This document shows, in pieces, positions 1-8,690 of a stretch of DNA of 64,000 nucleotides. Origin of the DNA: Chromatiales bacterium. GTDB taxonomy: Bacteria; Pseudomonadota; Gammaproteobacteria; UBA6429. The DNA is taken from NCBI GenBank assembly GCA_027076405.1, contig JALTJN010000379.1, positions 79,843-143,842 on the forward strand, in the 5' to 3' direction. Under the pieces are notes generated by a model. The model saw only the letters and a program-made list of their open reading frames with translations. It did not search any database and had not been told where the DNA came from. The first letter of the stretch is position 1. Every line of letters starts with the position of its first letter. The position numbers and the translations under genes are program-made.

Positions 1-149
1 GCTACCGTTGTTACCGGCGGCTTAAGGTTTGGCATAATAATCGCCCGTGAAAACATCGCTGCCGTATGCGGAACAATGTCGGCTAAAAACTCATTGTCAC
101 GAACATGGAGGTGCCAGTCATCGGGGCGTATTATGGTTATGCTGCTCAT
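1..149 (-). CDS. pyrC: Dihydroorotase, class II (N-terminal part)
   Basis: The reverse strand reads from an ATG at 149 to the window edge, giving about 49 residues. The segment [11 protein letters not shown] carries the HxH zinc-ligand pair of class II dihydroorotases, followed by [14 protein letters not shown], which closely matches the start of E. coli PyrC. The enzyme cyclises N-carbamoyl-aspartate to dihydroorotate in cytosolic pyrimidine synthesis. It is truncated only by the window edge. It diverges from the sensor kinase at 315. The family assignment is secure from the N-terminus alone; the rest of the gene is not visible. Confidence 0.93.
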   Translation of the reverse strand, partial: MSSITIIRPDDWHLHVRDNEFLADIVPHTAAMFSRAIIMPNLKPPVTTV

Positions 150-314
150 TTTTTAACTCTTTTATAGTCTTGTGTTCAGAAGGTTGCTAGGGGTTTACCC
201 TTAATGGTATCAATATTATTACTCTGTGTAATTAGAAAATAATAATCATTATGCTTCTTTCATGAAGTGAATGTGGTTTAATCAAATTATATCAAAAGAT
301 GAAAAGGAAAGTTC
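150..314. promoter_or_regulatory. Divergent intergenic region pyrC / sensor kinase
   Basis: This 165 bp AT-rich spacer separates two divergent genes, so it should hold promoters for both. A purine-rich AAGGAAAG lies just before the ATG at 315 and serves as its ribosome binding site. I see no convincing paired -35/-10 hexamers or PurR-type operator that I would commit to. Confidence 0.4.
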
Positions 315-2162
315 ATGTTGTGTCATTTGAAACAGACATATTTTACAAGAGTATTAAAACAAAATATGTCATTAATTGTTTTTGGGTTGATGTTTGTTTT
401 TTCAGGCTTTATTTATGCTGACACAATAAGGATAGGGCTGCGTGCACACATTGGTATAGATAAAGGTATGCAGCAATGGAAAAAAACCGCCGATTATTTA
501 TCTGAAAAAATTCCGGAACATAAATTTATTATGATTCCCATCATCGGTTTACCCGAGCTGATGAGAGAAGTAGAAAGCAACCAGTTTGATTTTGTCTTAA
601 CAAATCCGTCTTCGTATGTAGAAATGAAATTACGGTTTGGTGCGTCTGCCATTTTGACTTTGCGCAACAAGCGACAAGGTAAACCGTATACAAAATTTGG
701 TTCTGTTATTTTTACCCGCAAAGATAGTGATATTTATGAAATTAAGGATTTAAAAAACAAAAGGATTGTTGCCGTTTCCGAGCGTGCGTTTGGCGGTTGG
801 CGTGTTGCATTACGTGAGTTATTAAAAGAAGGTTTTGATGCTTATCATCAGACAAAGCAGGTGAGCTTTAGTGGTGGTATTCAACGGGATGTTGTTAGCA
901 TTGTTCAACTAGGTAATGCTGATGCAGGTGTGGTACGGACCGACATGCTGGAGAGACTGGCAAAGAGTGGCACTGTTAAGCTTGAAGATTTTAGAATTAT
1001 AAATAGTAAAACAAAAGAAGGCTTTCCTTTTTATCACAGTACCCGGCTTTATCCTGAGTGGCCGTTTATAAAAATGCGGGATACATCAAGTGCGTTATCT
1101 AAAAGAGTGGCTTTAGCTTTGCTAACTATGCCGTCAGATCATCCGGCAACAATAGCAGGAAAATATGTCGGCTGGACTGTACCTGAAGATTATCAACCTG
1201 TTCATAACTTGATGAAAGAGCTACATGTTGGTCCTTATGTTAATTATCATGAAAATTACATTGATTATTTTCAGGAAAAATATCTTGTTCCCTTTATCAT
1301 TGTTATTTTTGTTTTTAGCATATTGTTTTTATTAACAATTTATATTTTATCCATTAATCGAAAACTGGTTCATGCAAAAAACCAGCAGGATAGATTAATG
1401 GACGAGCTTGAAGAGCGAGTAACTGAGCGTACTAAAGAGCTAATTATCGAGAAAGAAAAGGCAGAACAGGCGAGTAAGGCAAAAACTGAGTTTCTTTCCA
1501 GTATGAGCCATGAGCTTCGCACTCCAATGAATGCGGTTCTTGGTTTTGCACAAATCCTTGAGTACGATGTCGCACACCAAAAGATGGATCTAGTGAAAGA
1601 TAATATCAATGAGATATTACTCGCGGGTCGACATCTTCTGGAATTGGTAAATGATGTACTCGATTTGGCAAAAATTGAAACGGGAAAATATGATGTTGAT
1701 TTACAGAACATCAAATTGACAGAAGTCTTAAATGGTGTTGTGAAATTACTTAGTGTATTAGCAAATAAATATCAGATAAGTATTATTTCTAACTATGCTA
1801 ATAATGAAGCTATCACTATCGTTGCTGATTTACGTTCATTTAAACAAGTGTTAATAAATATCATTACCAATGCGATAAAATACAATAAAGAAAAAGGTAG
1901 TGTCGCTATCTCTGTAGAGAAATTTAATGATGGTGAATGTAAAATTGATATCTCGGATACAGGAGAGGGTATTGCGGAAGATTCCCTGAAAAAGATTTTT
2001 GAACCTTTTGAGCGCGTGAGTACTCGCACCAATATTGAAGGATCTGGAGTTGGACTGGCGATCACTAAAAATTTAATAGAAATAATGAATGGAAAAATAT
2101 CTGTTGAAAGTGCTTTAGGTGAAGGTTCAACCTTTTCTTTAATATTTAAACTGAGCGATTAG
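315..2162 (+). CDS. Hybrid sensor histidine kinase with PhnD-like periplasmic domain
   Basis: 615 residues. A signal segment (about 18-35) precedes a periplasmic domain of the PhnD/phosphonate-binding (PBP type 2) family to about residue 315. One membrane helix (about 325-347) and a Glu/Lys-rich coiled coil follow. The HisKA domain carries the phospho-acceptor motif SMSHELRTPMN. The ATPase domain shows the N box (NIITNAIKYN), G1 (DTGEGI), F box (FEPFERV) and G2 (GSGVGLAITK). There is no receiver domain and no response regulator next door, so it looks like an orphan kinase. The sensor half is paralogous to that of the GGDEF-EAL protein at 35097-38504 (shared VRT..LER and LYPEWPF motifs). The ligand is unknown; the fold alone does not prove phosphonate sensing. 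Start chosen for the AAGGAAAG site; an internal Met at residue 18 is possible. Confidence 0.88.
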   Translation: MLCHLKQTYFTRVLKQNMSLIVFGLMFVFSGFIYADTIRIGLRAHIGIDKGMQQWKKTADYLSEKIPEHKFIMIPIIGLPELMREVESNQFDFVLTNPSSYVEMKLRFGASAILTLRNKRQGKPYTKFGSVIFTRKDSDIYEIKDLKNKRIVAVSERAFGGWRVALRELLKEGFDAYHQTKQVSFSGGIQRDVVSIVQLGNADAGVVRTDMLERLAKSGTVKLEDFRIINSKTKEGFPFYHSTRLYPEWPFIKMRDTSSALSKRVALALLTMPSDHPATIAGKYVGWTVPEDYQPVHNLMKELHVGPYVNYHENYIDYFQEKYLVPFIIVIFVFSILFLLTIYILSINRKLVHAKNQQDRLMDELEERVTERTKELIIEKEKAEQASKAKTEFLSSMSHELRTPMNAVLGFAQILEYDVAHQKMDLVKDNINEILLAGRHLLELVNDVLDLAKIETGKYDVDLQNIKLTEVLNGVVKLLSVLANKYQISIISNYANNEAITIVADLRSFKQVLINIITNAIKYNKEKGSVAISVEKFNDGECKIDISDTGEGIAEDSLKKIFEPFERVSTRTNIEGSGVGLAITKNLIEIMNGKISVESALGEGSTFSLIFKLSD

Positions 2163-2178
2163 TCTCTTTAAACTAACT

Positions 2179-3567
2179 TTATTCACTAATCCCGCCTTGA
2201 GTCAGCTTTTCCGGATTGAGGTGTTTTATTAATTCTTCTTCGGTTAGATTGGTCATTTCAGTAGCAACATCAATCACTGAACGTCCTTCGGCATAGGCTT
2301 TTTTCGCAATCGCTGCACCTTTTTCATAACCAATAACCCGGTTAAGTGCAGTCACTAAAATAGGATTACGATCCAGCGCTTCCTTTATATGTGATGTATT
2401 CACGGTAAAGCCGGCAATGGCCTTGTCTGCTAGCTGTTGTGATGCGTTGGCTAATAATTCGATACTTTGTAATAAGTTATAACTTATTACCGGTAGCATG
2501 ACATTTAACTGAAAATTACCCGACTGGCCGGCGACCGTAATCGTTGCATCATTACCAATAACTTGTGCGCAAACCATGGCAACCGCTTCAGGTATAACCG
2601 GGTTCACTTTACCGGGCATAATGGAGCTACCCGGCTGTAATGCAGGTAAAGCAATTTCACCCAGGCCGGCGAGGGGGCCACTGTTCATCCAGCGTAAGTC
2701 ATTGGACATTTTCATTAGCGTGACTGCTAAAGTTTTTAACTGGCCACTCATTTCAACAGCCGAGTCCTGACTGGCTAAACCAACAAAAAGATTTTTCATC
2801 GGTTTAAAGGCCACATTAGTTGTTGCAGTTAATGCAGTAGAAAACTCTTTGGCAAAATCTTCATGCGCATTTATGCCGGTACCGACTGCGGTTCCACCTT
2901 GAGGCAGGGTGCTAAGTCTGGAGAGGCTATTTTCTATACGCTCAAGGTTATCGACAAGCTGGTCTTTCCATGTTTGCAGCTCTTGTCCAAGCGTGATTGG
3001 CATCGCATCCATTAAATGAGTACGACCTGTTTTTACTGTTTTGTTTAATTCAATAATACGCTGGTGCAGTGTTTCGATTAAATGTTTGACTGCAGGTTGC
3101 AGGCGCTCATTAATTTCTAAACAGGCGCTTACGTGAATAGTGGTTGGAATCACATCATTTGAACTTTGGCTCATATTGATATGATCATTCGGATGAACCT
3201 GCTCACCAAGTAAATCGCTTGCAAGGTGCGAGATCACTTCGTTGGCATTCATATTGGTACTGGTACCGGAACCTGTTTGAAATACATCAATAGGAAAATG
3301 TTCATCGTATTTTCCATCGGCAACATCGGTAGCAGCAGTGCGAATGACATCCGCTATTTTTTTATCGAGCAGGTTGAGTTTTTCATTGGCTGTTGCACAA
3401 GCAATTTTTACCAGTCCAAGTGCGCGTATAAAACCACGTGGCATTGGTAGTCCACTAATCGGGAAGTTATTTACTGCACGTTGGGTTTGTGCGCCATAAA
3501 GTGCATCTGCGGGAACCTGCAGTTCGCCCATGCTATCGCGTTCGCTACGGAATTGTTTTTTCGTCAC
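2179..3567 (-). CDS. fumC: Fumarate hydratase, class II
   Basis: 462 residues, the usual length of iron-independent FumC, which interconverts fumarate and malate in the TCA cycle as a cytosolic homotetramer. The superfamily signature GSSIMPGKVNP is intact, as are TGSGTSTNMNANEV, SQSSNDVIPT and the catalytic-His segment TGRTHLMDAMP. It lies 11 bp downstream of the NTF2-like gene on the same strand, suggesting co-transcription, and is convergent with the sensor kinase, whose stop is 16 bp away. Nothing unusual. Confidence 0.97.
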   Translation of the reverse strand: MTKKQFRSERDSMGELQVPADALYGAQTQRAVNNFPISGLPMPRGFIRALGLVKIACATANEKLNLLDKKIADVIRTAATDVADGKYDEHFPIDVFQTGSGTSTNMNANEVISHLASDLLGEQVHPNDHINMSQSSNDVIPTTIHVSACLEINERLQPAVKHLIETLHQRIIELNKTVKTGRTHLMDAMPITLGQELQTWKDQLVDNLERIENSLSRLSTLPQGGTAVGTGINAHEDFAKEFSTALTATTNVAFKPMKNLFVGLASQDSAVEMSGQLKTLAVTLMKMSNDLRWMNSGPLAGLGEIALPALQPGSSIMPGKVNPVIPEAVAMVCAQVIGNDATITVAGQSGNFQLNVMLPVISYNLLQSIELLANASQQLADKAIAGFTVNTSHIKEALDRNPILVTALNRVIGYEKGAAIAKKAYAEGRSVIDVATEMTNLTEEELIKHLNPEKLTQGGISE

Positions 3568-3578
3568 TGGAAATTTCC

Positions 3579-3974
3579 TTAGTTAGTTTTGCGGCCTTTC
3601 AAAAACTTCCAATCTTTAATCGTTTCTTCAACAACACGCCATTGTTCGTCTTGTTCCTGTTCGAGGATAACTTGTTTATTAATGATGGCCATATCACCAT
3701 TAGCTCCATCCATGACTTCTTCAATATCAAAGATAAGGCGACGCAGACCATAAGTCTTCACCCTTAGATTATTATAGGTTAAGTTTTTTAGAATGCCTCG
3801 TTTGAATTCACTTTTACGGCGGTTATACCAGTCAGAATAATTGAGTGTTTTACCGCTGGGCATACCATAGACAACAACATTCTCTGACACCAGCTCCATG
3901 TGTTTTTCGAGATCTTTTGCTATTGCTGTTTCAGCAATGTTAGATAACCATTTTCGTATATCGAGTTCAGACAT
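3579..3974 (-). CDS. NTF2/SnoaL-like hypothetical protein
   Basis: 131 residues, no signal peptide or membrane segment. The pattern (N-terminal helices with a Trp, then VVVYGMPSGKTLNYSDWYNRRKSEF, then alternating beta strands ending in WRVVEETIKDW) resembles the NTF2-like cone fold found in many small stand-alone proteins of unknown role. It is 11 bp upstream of fumC, so probably the first gene of a two-gene transcript. I see no diagnostic catalytic residues and propose no reaction. Family placement rests on appearance rather than a search. Confidence 0.7.
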   Translation of the reverse strand: MSELDIRKWLSNIAETAIAKDLEKHMELVSENVVVYGMPSGKTLNYSDWYNRRKSEFKRGILKNLTYNNLRVKTYGLRRLIFDIEEVMDGANGDMAIINKQVILEQEQDEQWRVVEETIKDWKFLKGRKTN

Positions 3975-4245
3975 ATAATTTATTTTTATTTATGGCTTAA
4001 AATACAGTCCGTTGTCGTTTGTGTCCTTTTTTCTTGTTGCTAATAATACGCACAATTTATCTGTTTAGGGAGAAATCTTCACAATAAAATATGGTTTTTG
4101 ATATTTTGAAGTGAAAGTGCGGGTTCTCAACCCTGAGGATGATTGAAAGCAACAAGTGTTTGATTATGCTTGATTAAATATCTTCAACTAAAACAAAAAA
4201 TATGCATTCTAACGGTTTGAATAAGTTGTTTATTTGATATGATTT

Positions 4246-4349
4246 TTGTTTTCAGGCTATATTTAGCTGTCATAAAATTATTTCATGCCTGTAACATACT
4301 GAAATATAAGTATATATTTTTTATTGTGTAAAGAAGGCTTGCTTTTGTT
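4246..4349. repeat. Upstream aceE repeat, copy A
   Basis: This segment and the one at 4393-4493 share the order TTGTTTT, GCTATATT, ATTATTTCATGC, TGTAAC, GAAATATAA, TATATATTTTT, GTGTAAA, TTTTGTT with only scattered substitutions and small indels. Copy start positions are about 147 bp apart. A tandem duplication of a promoter or operator is the simplest reading. Confidence 0.8.
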
Positions 4350-4392
4350 CTATTTGCTTGTCTGAACACGTTATTTATTTTTGTACATTTAG

Positions 4393-4493
4393 TTGTTTTG
4401 AGCTATATTAGTAGATATAAGATTATTTCATGCTTGTAACTTATTGAAATATAACTATATATTTTTCGCGGTGTAAAAAGTATTTGTTTTACT
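4393..4493. repeat. Upstream aceE repeat, copy B
   Basis: Second copy of the element at 4246-4349; see that entry for the shared motif order. It ends about 105 bp before the aceE ATG, so it is the copy better placed to be the proximal promoter or operator. Confidence 0.8.
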
Positions 4494-4597
4494 GTAGTGA
4501 TTAATTAAAGTTGCTGGCATATTACAAATGTATCGGTAAATATACCGGTGTAAGACTGTATGGCGACAGCCATAGGGTTATAGAAGTGGAGAAGACT

Positions 4598-7261
4598 ATG
4601 TCTACACAGAATCAAGATCAGGATATCGACCATCAGGAAACTCATGAATGGCTTGAAGCCATTGAAGGTGTTTTAGAGTCGGATGGTGCCGACCGTGCAC
4701 ATTTTCTGCTAGAGCAGATGATCGACAAACTACGTCGTTCAGGTGCTAACCTGCCTCACAAAGCAAATACAGCTTATGTAAATACTATTCCTACTCACCT
4801 GCAGCCAAATATGCCGGGTGATAGAAGTGTAGAGCGTCGAATCGGTGCCCTGATTCGCTGGAATGCAGCCGCAATGGTGGTTAAGGCTAATCGTAAAGCA
4901 TCAGAGTTAGGCGGTCATATCGCCAGTTTCGCATCTGCTGCGACTTTATATGATGTGGGCTTTAACCATTTCTGGCGTGCGCCTACTCATGAACATGGTG
5001 GTGATCTCGTTTTCTTCCAGGGGCATTCAGCACCTGGTATGTACTCTCGCTCTTTCCTTGAAGGTCGTTTAGATGAAAGTCAGCTGGATAACTTCCGTCA
5101 GGAAGTGGATGGTAATGGTCTGTCTTCATACCCGCATCCATGGTTAATGCCTGACTTCTGGCAGTTTCCGACAGTATCAATGGGACTGGGCCCTATTTCG
5201 GCCATCTATCAAGCACGTTTTATGAAGTATCTGCAAGATCGCGGTTTGGCCGATACGCGTGACCGTGATGTATGGTGTTTTATGGGAGATGGTGAAACAG
5301 ATGAACCTGAATCACTCGGTGCCATTTCACTGGCGACTCGCGAAAAGCTGGATAACCTGACCTTTGTGATTAACTGTAATTTACAACGTCTGGATGGCCC
5401 GGTGCGTGGTAATGGCAAGATTGTTCAAGAACTTGAAGCCGTTTTCCGTGGTGCAGGCTGGAAAGTCATTAAGGTGCTATGGGGAAGTTACTGGGATCCA
5501 TTACTCGCTAAAGACCATGACGGCTTATTGCAAAAGCGTATGCTTGAAGCGGTTGACGGTGACTTTATGAATTACAAATCTAAAGATGGCGCGTATGTAC
5601 GTGAACACTTCTTTGGTAAATACCCTGAATTAAAAGCCATGGTTGCCGATATGTCGGATGAAGATATCTGGCGCCTAAACCGTGGCGGTCATGATCCATT
5701 CAAAGTGTATGCTGCCTATGCAGAAGCGTCGAAGCGTGATGGTCAGCCGACGGTTATTCTGGCACACAGTGTTAAGGGTTACGGTATGGGTGCGGCCGGC
5801 GAAGGCCAGATGCGTACTCACTCGCAAAAGAAATTAGATGAAGAAGAAATGATTAATTACAAGAATCGTTTCAATATCCCCATTACTGATGAGCAAGCGG
5901 CGAAATGTGAATATTTCCGCCCGGATGAAAACTCGGAAGAAATTAAATACATGAAAGCACAGCGTGAAAAGCTGGGCGGCCCAATGCCAACGCGTCAGCG
6001 TTTGGCTGCGCCACTGGAAGTGCCAGAGCTTTCCGTGTTTGAGCCCGTTACCAAGGGCTCAGGTGATCGTGAAATGTCGACCACAATGGCATTTGTCCGT
6101 TTGCTTACATTAATTACCCGTGACAAGAAAATGGGCAAGTATGTTGTGCCTATCGTGCCGGATGAAGCACGAACTTTTGGTATGGAAGGCATGTTTCGCC
6201 AGTTAGGTATTTACTCTTCTGTGGGTCAGTTATACACACCACAGGATAAAGAGCAGGTCATGTTCTACAAGGAAGACAAAACCGGTCAAATTCTTGAAGA
6301 AGGTATTAACGAAGCGGGTGCAATGTCATCATGGATTGCCGCGGCAACGTCATACAGCACACATAGTGTAAACATGGTGCCGTTCTATATTTACTATTCT
6401 ATGTTTGGTTTCCAGCGTATTGGTGATTTGGCATGGATGGCCGGTGATATGCAGGCACGTGGTTTCTTACTCGGCGGCACAGCCGGTAGAACAACACTGG
6501 CTGGCGAAGGTTTACAGCATCAGGACGGTCACAGCTTTATGGTGTCTGGCACGATTCCGAATTGTGTGTCTTACGATCCAACCTTTGGCTACGAACTGGC
6601 AGTGATTATTCATGATGGTATGCGTCGTATGTATCAGAACCAGGAAAATGTCTTCTATTACATCGCCGTCATGAATGAAAATTATAAGATGCCTGCAATG
6701 CCAAAAGGTGTTGAAGAAGGTATTATTAAAGGTATGTACTTACTGCAAGGCGGTGGTAAGCGACGGAAGAAAGTACAGTTAATGGGTTCAGGCACTATTT
6801 TACGTGAAGTCATTGCTGCTGCAGAATTGTTGGATAAAGACTGGTCTATTGATGCAGATATCTGGAGTGTGACAAGTTTCAATGAACTTAAACGTGACGG
6901 TGAAGATGTCGATCGCTGGAACATGTTGCATCCATTAGAAGATAAGCGCGTAAGTTACGTTGAGAAATGTCTGAAGGACAAACGTGGCCCTGTGGTTGCA
7001 GCGACCGATTACATTCGTTCTTATTCGGAACAAATTCGTAAGTGGATTCCTGCAGACTATTCAACGTTGGGTACAGATGGTTTTGGCCGTTCTGATACAC
7101 GTGCGCAATTGCGTAAGCATTTTGAAGTTAATGCACATTATGTTGCTATTGCAGCACTCATGGCGCTGGCAGATGATGGCCAGTTCCCGGCAGGCAAAGT
7201 CCAGGAGGCCATAGAGAAATATGGCATTAATCCCGAGAAGCCAAACCCTTTAACTGCGTAG
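4598..7261 (+). CDS. aceE: Pyruvate dehydrogenase E1 component (homodimeric)
   Basis: 887 residues from the ATG at 4598, the same length as E. coli AceE. GTGGAGAAG before this ATG is a good ribosome binding site, which is why I reject the TTG at 4511 that would add 29 unrelated residues. AceE decarboxylates pyruvate using thiamine diphosphate and acetylates the lipoyl groups of E2. The ThDP motif runs from MGDGETDEPESLG to the INCN segment. Other conserved blocks include AHSVKGYGMG and GRTTLAGEGLQHQDGHS. It is followed by aceF (85 bp) and lpdA, forming the complete cytosolic complex. Highly conserved throughout. Confidence 0.98.
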   Translation: MSTQNQDQDIDHQETHEWLEAIEGVLESDGADRAHFLLEQMIDKLRRSGANLPHKANTAYVNTIPTHLQPNMPGDRSVERRIGALIRWNAAAMVVKANRKASELGGHIASFASAATLYDVGFNHFWRAPTHEHGGDLVFFQGHSAPGMYSRSFLEGRLDESQLDNFRQEVDGNGLSSYPHPWLMPDFWQFPTVSMGLGPISAIYQARFMKYLQDRGLADTRDRDVWCFMGDGETDEPESLGAISLATREKLDNLTFVINCNLQRLDGPVRGNGKIVQELEAVFRGAGWKVIKVLWGSYWDPLLAKDHDGLLQKRMLEAVDGDFMNYKSKDGAYVREHFFGKYPELKAMVADMSDEDIWRLNRGGHDPFKVYAAYAEASKRDGQPTVILAHSVKGYGMGAAGEGQMRTHSQKKLDEEEMINYKNRFNIPITDEQAAKCEYFRPDENSEEIKYMKAQREKLGGPMPTRQRLAAPLEVPELSVFEPVTKGSGDREMSTTMAFVRLLTLITRDKKMGKYVVPIVPDEARTFGMEGMFRQLGIYSSVGQLYTPQDKEQVMFYKEDKTGQILEEGINEAGAMSSWIAAATSYSTHSVNMVPFYIYYSMFGFQRIGDLAWMAGDMQARGFLLGGTAGRTTLAGEGLQHQDGHSFMVSGTIPNCVSYDPTFGYELAVIIHDGMRRMYQNQENVFYYIAVMNENYKMPAMPKGVEEGIIKGMYLLQGGGKRRKKVQLMGSGTILREVIAAAELLDKDWSIDADIWSVTSFNELKRDGEDVDRWNMLHPLEDKRVSYVEKCLKDKRGPVVAATDYIRSYSEQIRKWIPADYSTLGTDGFGRSDTRAQLRKHFEVNAHYVAIAALMALADDGQFPAGKVQEAIEKYGINPEKPNPLTA

Positions 7262-7346
7262 TCTTTGGCAACGTAAAAAGATATATGACACTGTGATTAC
7301 CGCGAGTGCGGAAATCCGGTGAGACTAAAATAACTGGAGTGGAACC

Positions 7347-8645
7347 ATGAGCGAAATGGTTGAAATAAAAGTTCCTGACATTGGCGATTTCGATTCTGTT
7401 GAAATTATTGAAGTACTCGTGTCTGTCGGTGATCAAATTGCAGAAGAAGATTCCTTAATAACGGTTGAGTCTGATAAGGCAACAATGGAAATTCCAAGTA
7501 GCCATTCAGGTACCGTAAAAGAAATTAAAGTGAAAGTAGGCGATAAGATTGCCGAAGGTGGTGTCGTCCTTATACTTGAGACATCTGCTGCGGATACTTC
7601 AGAAGCAGCTAAAGAAGAAAAACCAGAGCCGGTAGCGGCTCCAGCTGAAGCAGCAAAGCCTGCTCCGGCTCCAGCACCGGCGATACAAATTGAAAACAAA
7701 CCCTCACCGACAGCCAATATTAATCCGGTTAGTTTTAAACATGCACATGCATCACCTGCCGTGAGAAAGTTTGCGCGTGAACTGGGTGTTGATTTAAGTA
7801 AAGTCACAGGCAGTGGTCGTAGTGGGCGTATTGTTAAAGAAGATATTCAGGCGTTCGTTAAGAAAGTGATGACATCAGGTGGTGCATCTGCAAATGGTGG
7901 TGCTGCATTAGGTGTAGAGCCAATGCCAGAAATTGATTTTAGCCAGTTTGGTGAAATTGAAGTTAAACCGTTAAGCAAAATTAATAAATTGACCGGTAAA
8001 TTCCTGCATCGTAACTGGGTAACTATTCCACATGTTACACAATTTGATGAAGCAGATATTACGTCACTTGAAGCATTCCGTAAGCAATCAAATAAAGAGT
8101 ATGAAAAAGAAGGCGTTAAGTTCACTATGCTGTCTTTTATTATGAAAGCCGTTGCAGCAGGTCTGAAAAAGTATCCGCGTTTTAATTCATCATTGGAACC
8201 GAGTGGTGAGAACCTGATCATGAAAAACTATTTTAATATCGGTGTAGCCGTTGATACGCCTGATGGACTGGTTGTTCCGGTTATTCGTGATGTCGATACA
8301 AAATCTTTAGTTGATATTTCAAAAGAACTACGTGAAATTTCAATTAAAGCACGCGATAAAAAATTAAAGCCTTCAGACATGCAGGGTGGTTCAATGTCTA
8401 TCTCCAGTTTGGGTGGTATTGGTGGAACCAAATTTACGCCAATTGTTAATGCGCCTGAAGTCGCTATTCTGGGTGTATCAAAAGCAGAGATGAAACCTGT
8501 TTGGAACGGCTCAGATTTCGAACCAAAACTCATGTGTCCGTTATCGCTATCGTACGATCATCGCGTGATTGACGGTGCAGATGGTGCGCGTTTTATTACT
8601 TATGTTAGTCACTTGTTAGCAGACGCACGTCGTTTACTGCTGTAG
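7347..8645 (+). CDS. aceF: Dihydrolipoyllysine-residue acetyltransferase, PDH E2
   Basis: 432 residues. One lipoyl domain (about 1-80, lipoylated Lys in ESDKATMEIPS), an Ala/Pro-rich linker (about 90-125), an E1/E3-binding domain (about 135-172, ending SGRSGRIVKEDI), then the acyltransferase domain with the catalytic DHRVIDGADG near the C-terminus. It has a single lipoyl domain rather than the three of E. coli E2. It transfers the acetyl group to CoA and forms the core of the complex. GGAGTGG precedes the ATG. The lipoyl-domain DNA is close to that of the adjacent lpdA gene. Confidence 0.97.
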   Translation: MSEMVEIKVPDIGDFDSVEIIEVLVSVGDQIAEEDSLITVESDKATMEIPSSHSGTVKEIKVKVGDKIAEGGVVLILETSAADTSEAAKEEKPEPVAAPAEAAKPAPAPAPAIQIENKPSPTANINPVSFKHAHASPAVRKFARELGVDLSKVTGSGRSGRIVKEDIQAFVKKVMTSGGASANGGAALGVEPMPEIDFSQFGEIEVKPLSKINKLTGKFLHRNWVTIPHVTQFDEADITSLEAFRKQSNKEYEKEGVKFTMLSFIMKAVAAGLKKYPRFNSSLEPSGENLIMKNYFNIGVAVDTPDGLVVPVIRDVDTKSLVDISKELREISIKARDKKLKPSDMQGGSMSISSLGGIGGTKFTPIVNAPEVAILGVSKAEMKPVWNGSDFEPKLMCPLSLSYDHRVIDGADGARFITYVSHLLADARRLLL

Positions 8646-8690
8646 TTAAAGTATTAATTTAAGTGTAAAGAATTAATAAAGGCTAAAGTT

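Larger units (their letters stand above)
3975..4597. other. Long AT-rich aceE upstream region
   Basis: About 620 bp without a convincing gene between the divergent NTF2-like gene and aceE. It is very AT-rich and contains two near-identical ~100 bp segments, listed separately. An open frame runs into aceE from a TTG at 4511, but the E. coli-length protein starts at the ATG at 4598. The leader therefore leaves several hundred bases for regulation. No classical PdhR palindrome was recognised. Confidence 0.6.

Noticed and set aside
1370..1714. Serine-rich reverse-strand frame opposite the sensor kinase
   Set aside because: It is antisense to the conserved HisKA domain and shows no protein-like features.
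4511..4597. Longer aceE start from TTG
   Set aside because: The ATG at 4598 has a good ribosome binding site and gives exactly the E. coli AceE length; the extra 29 residues are unlike the family.
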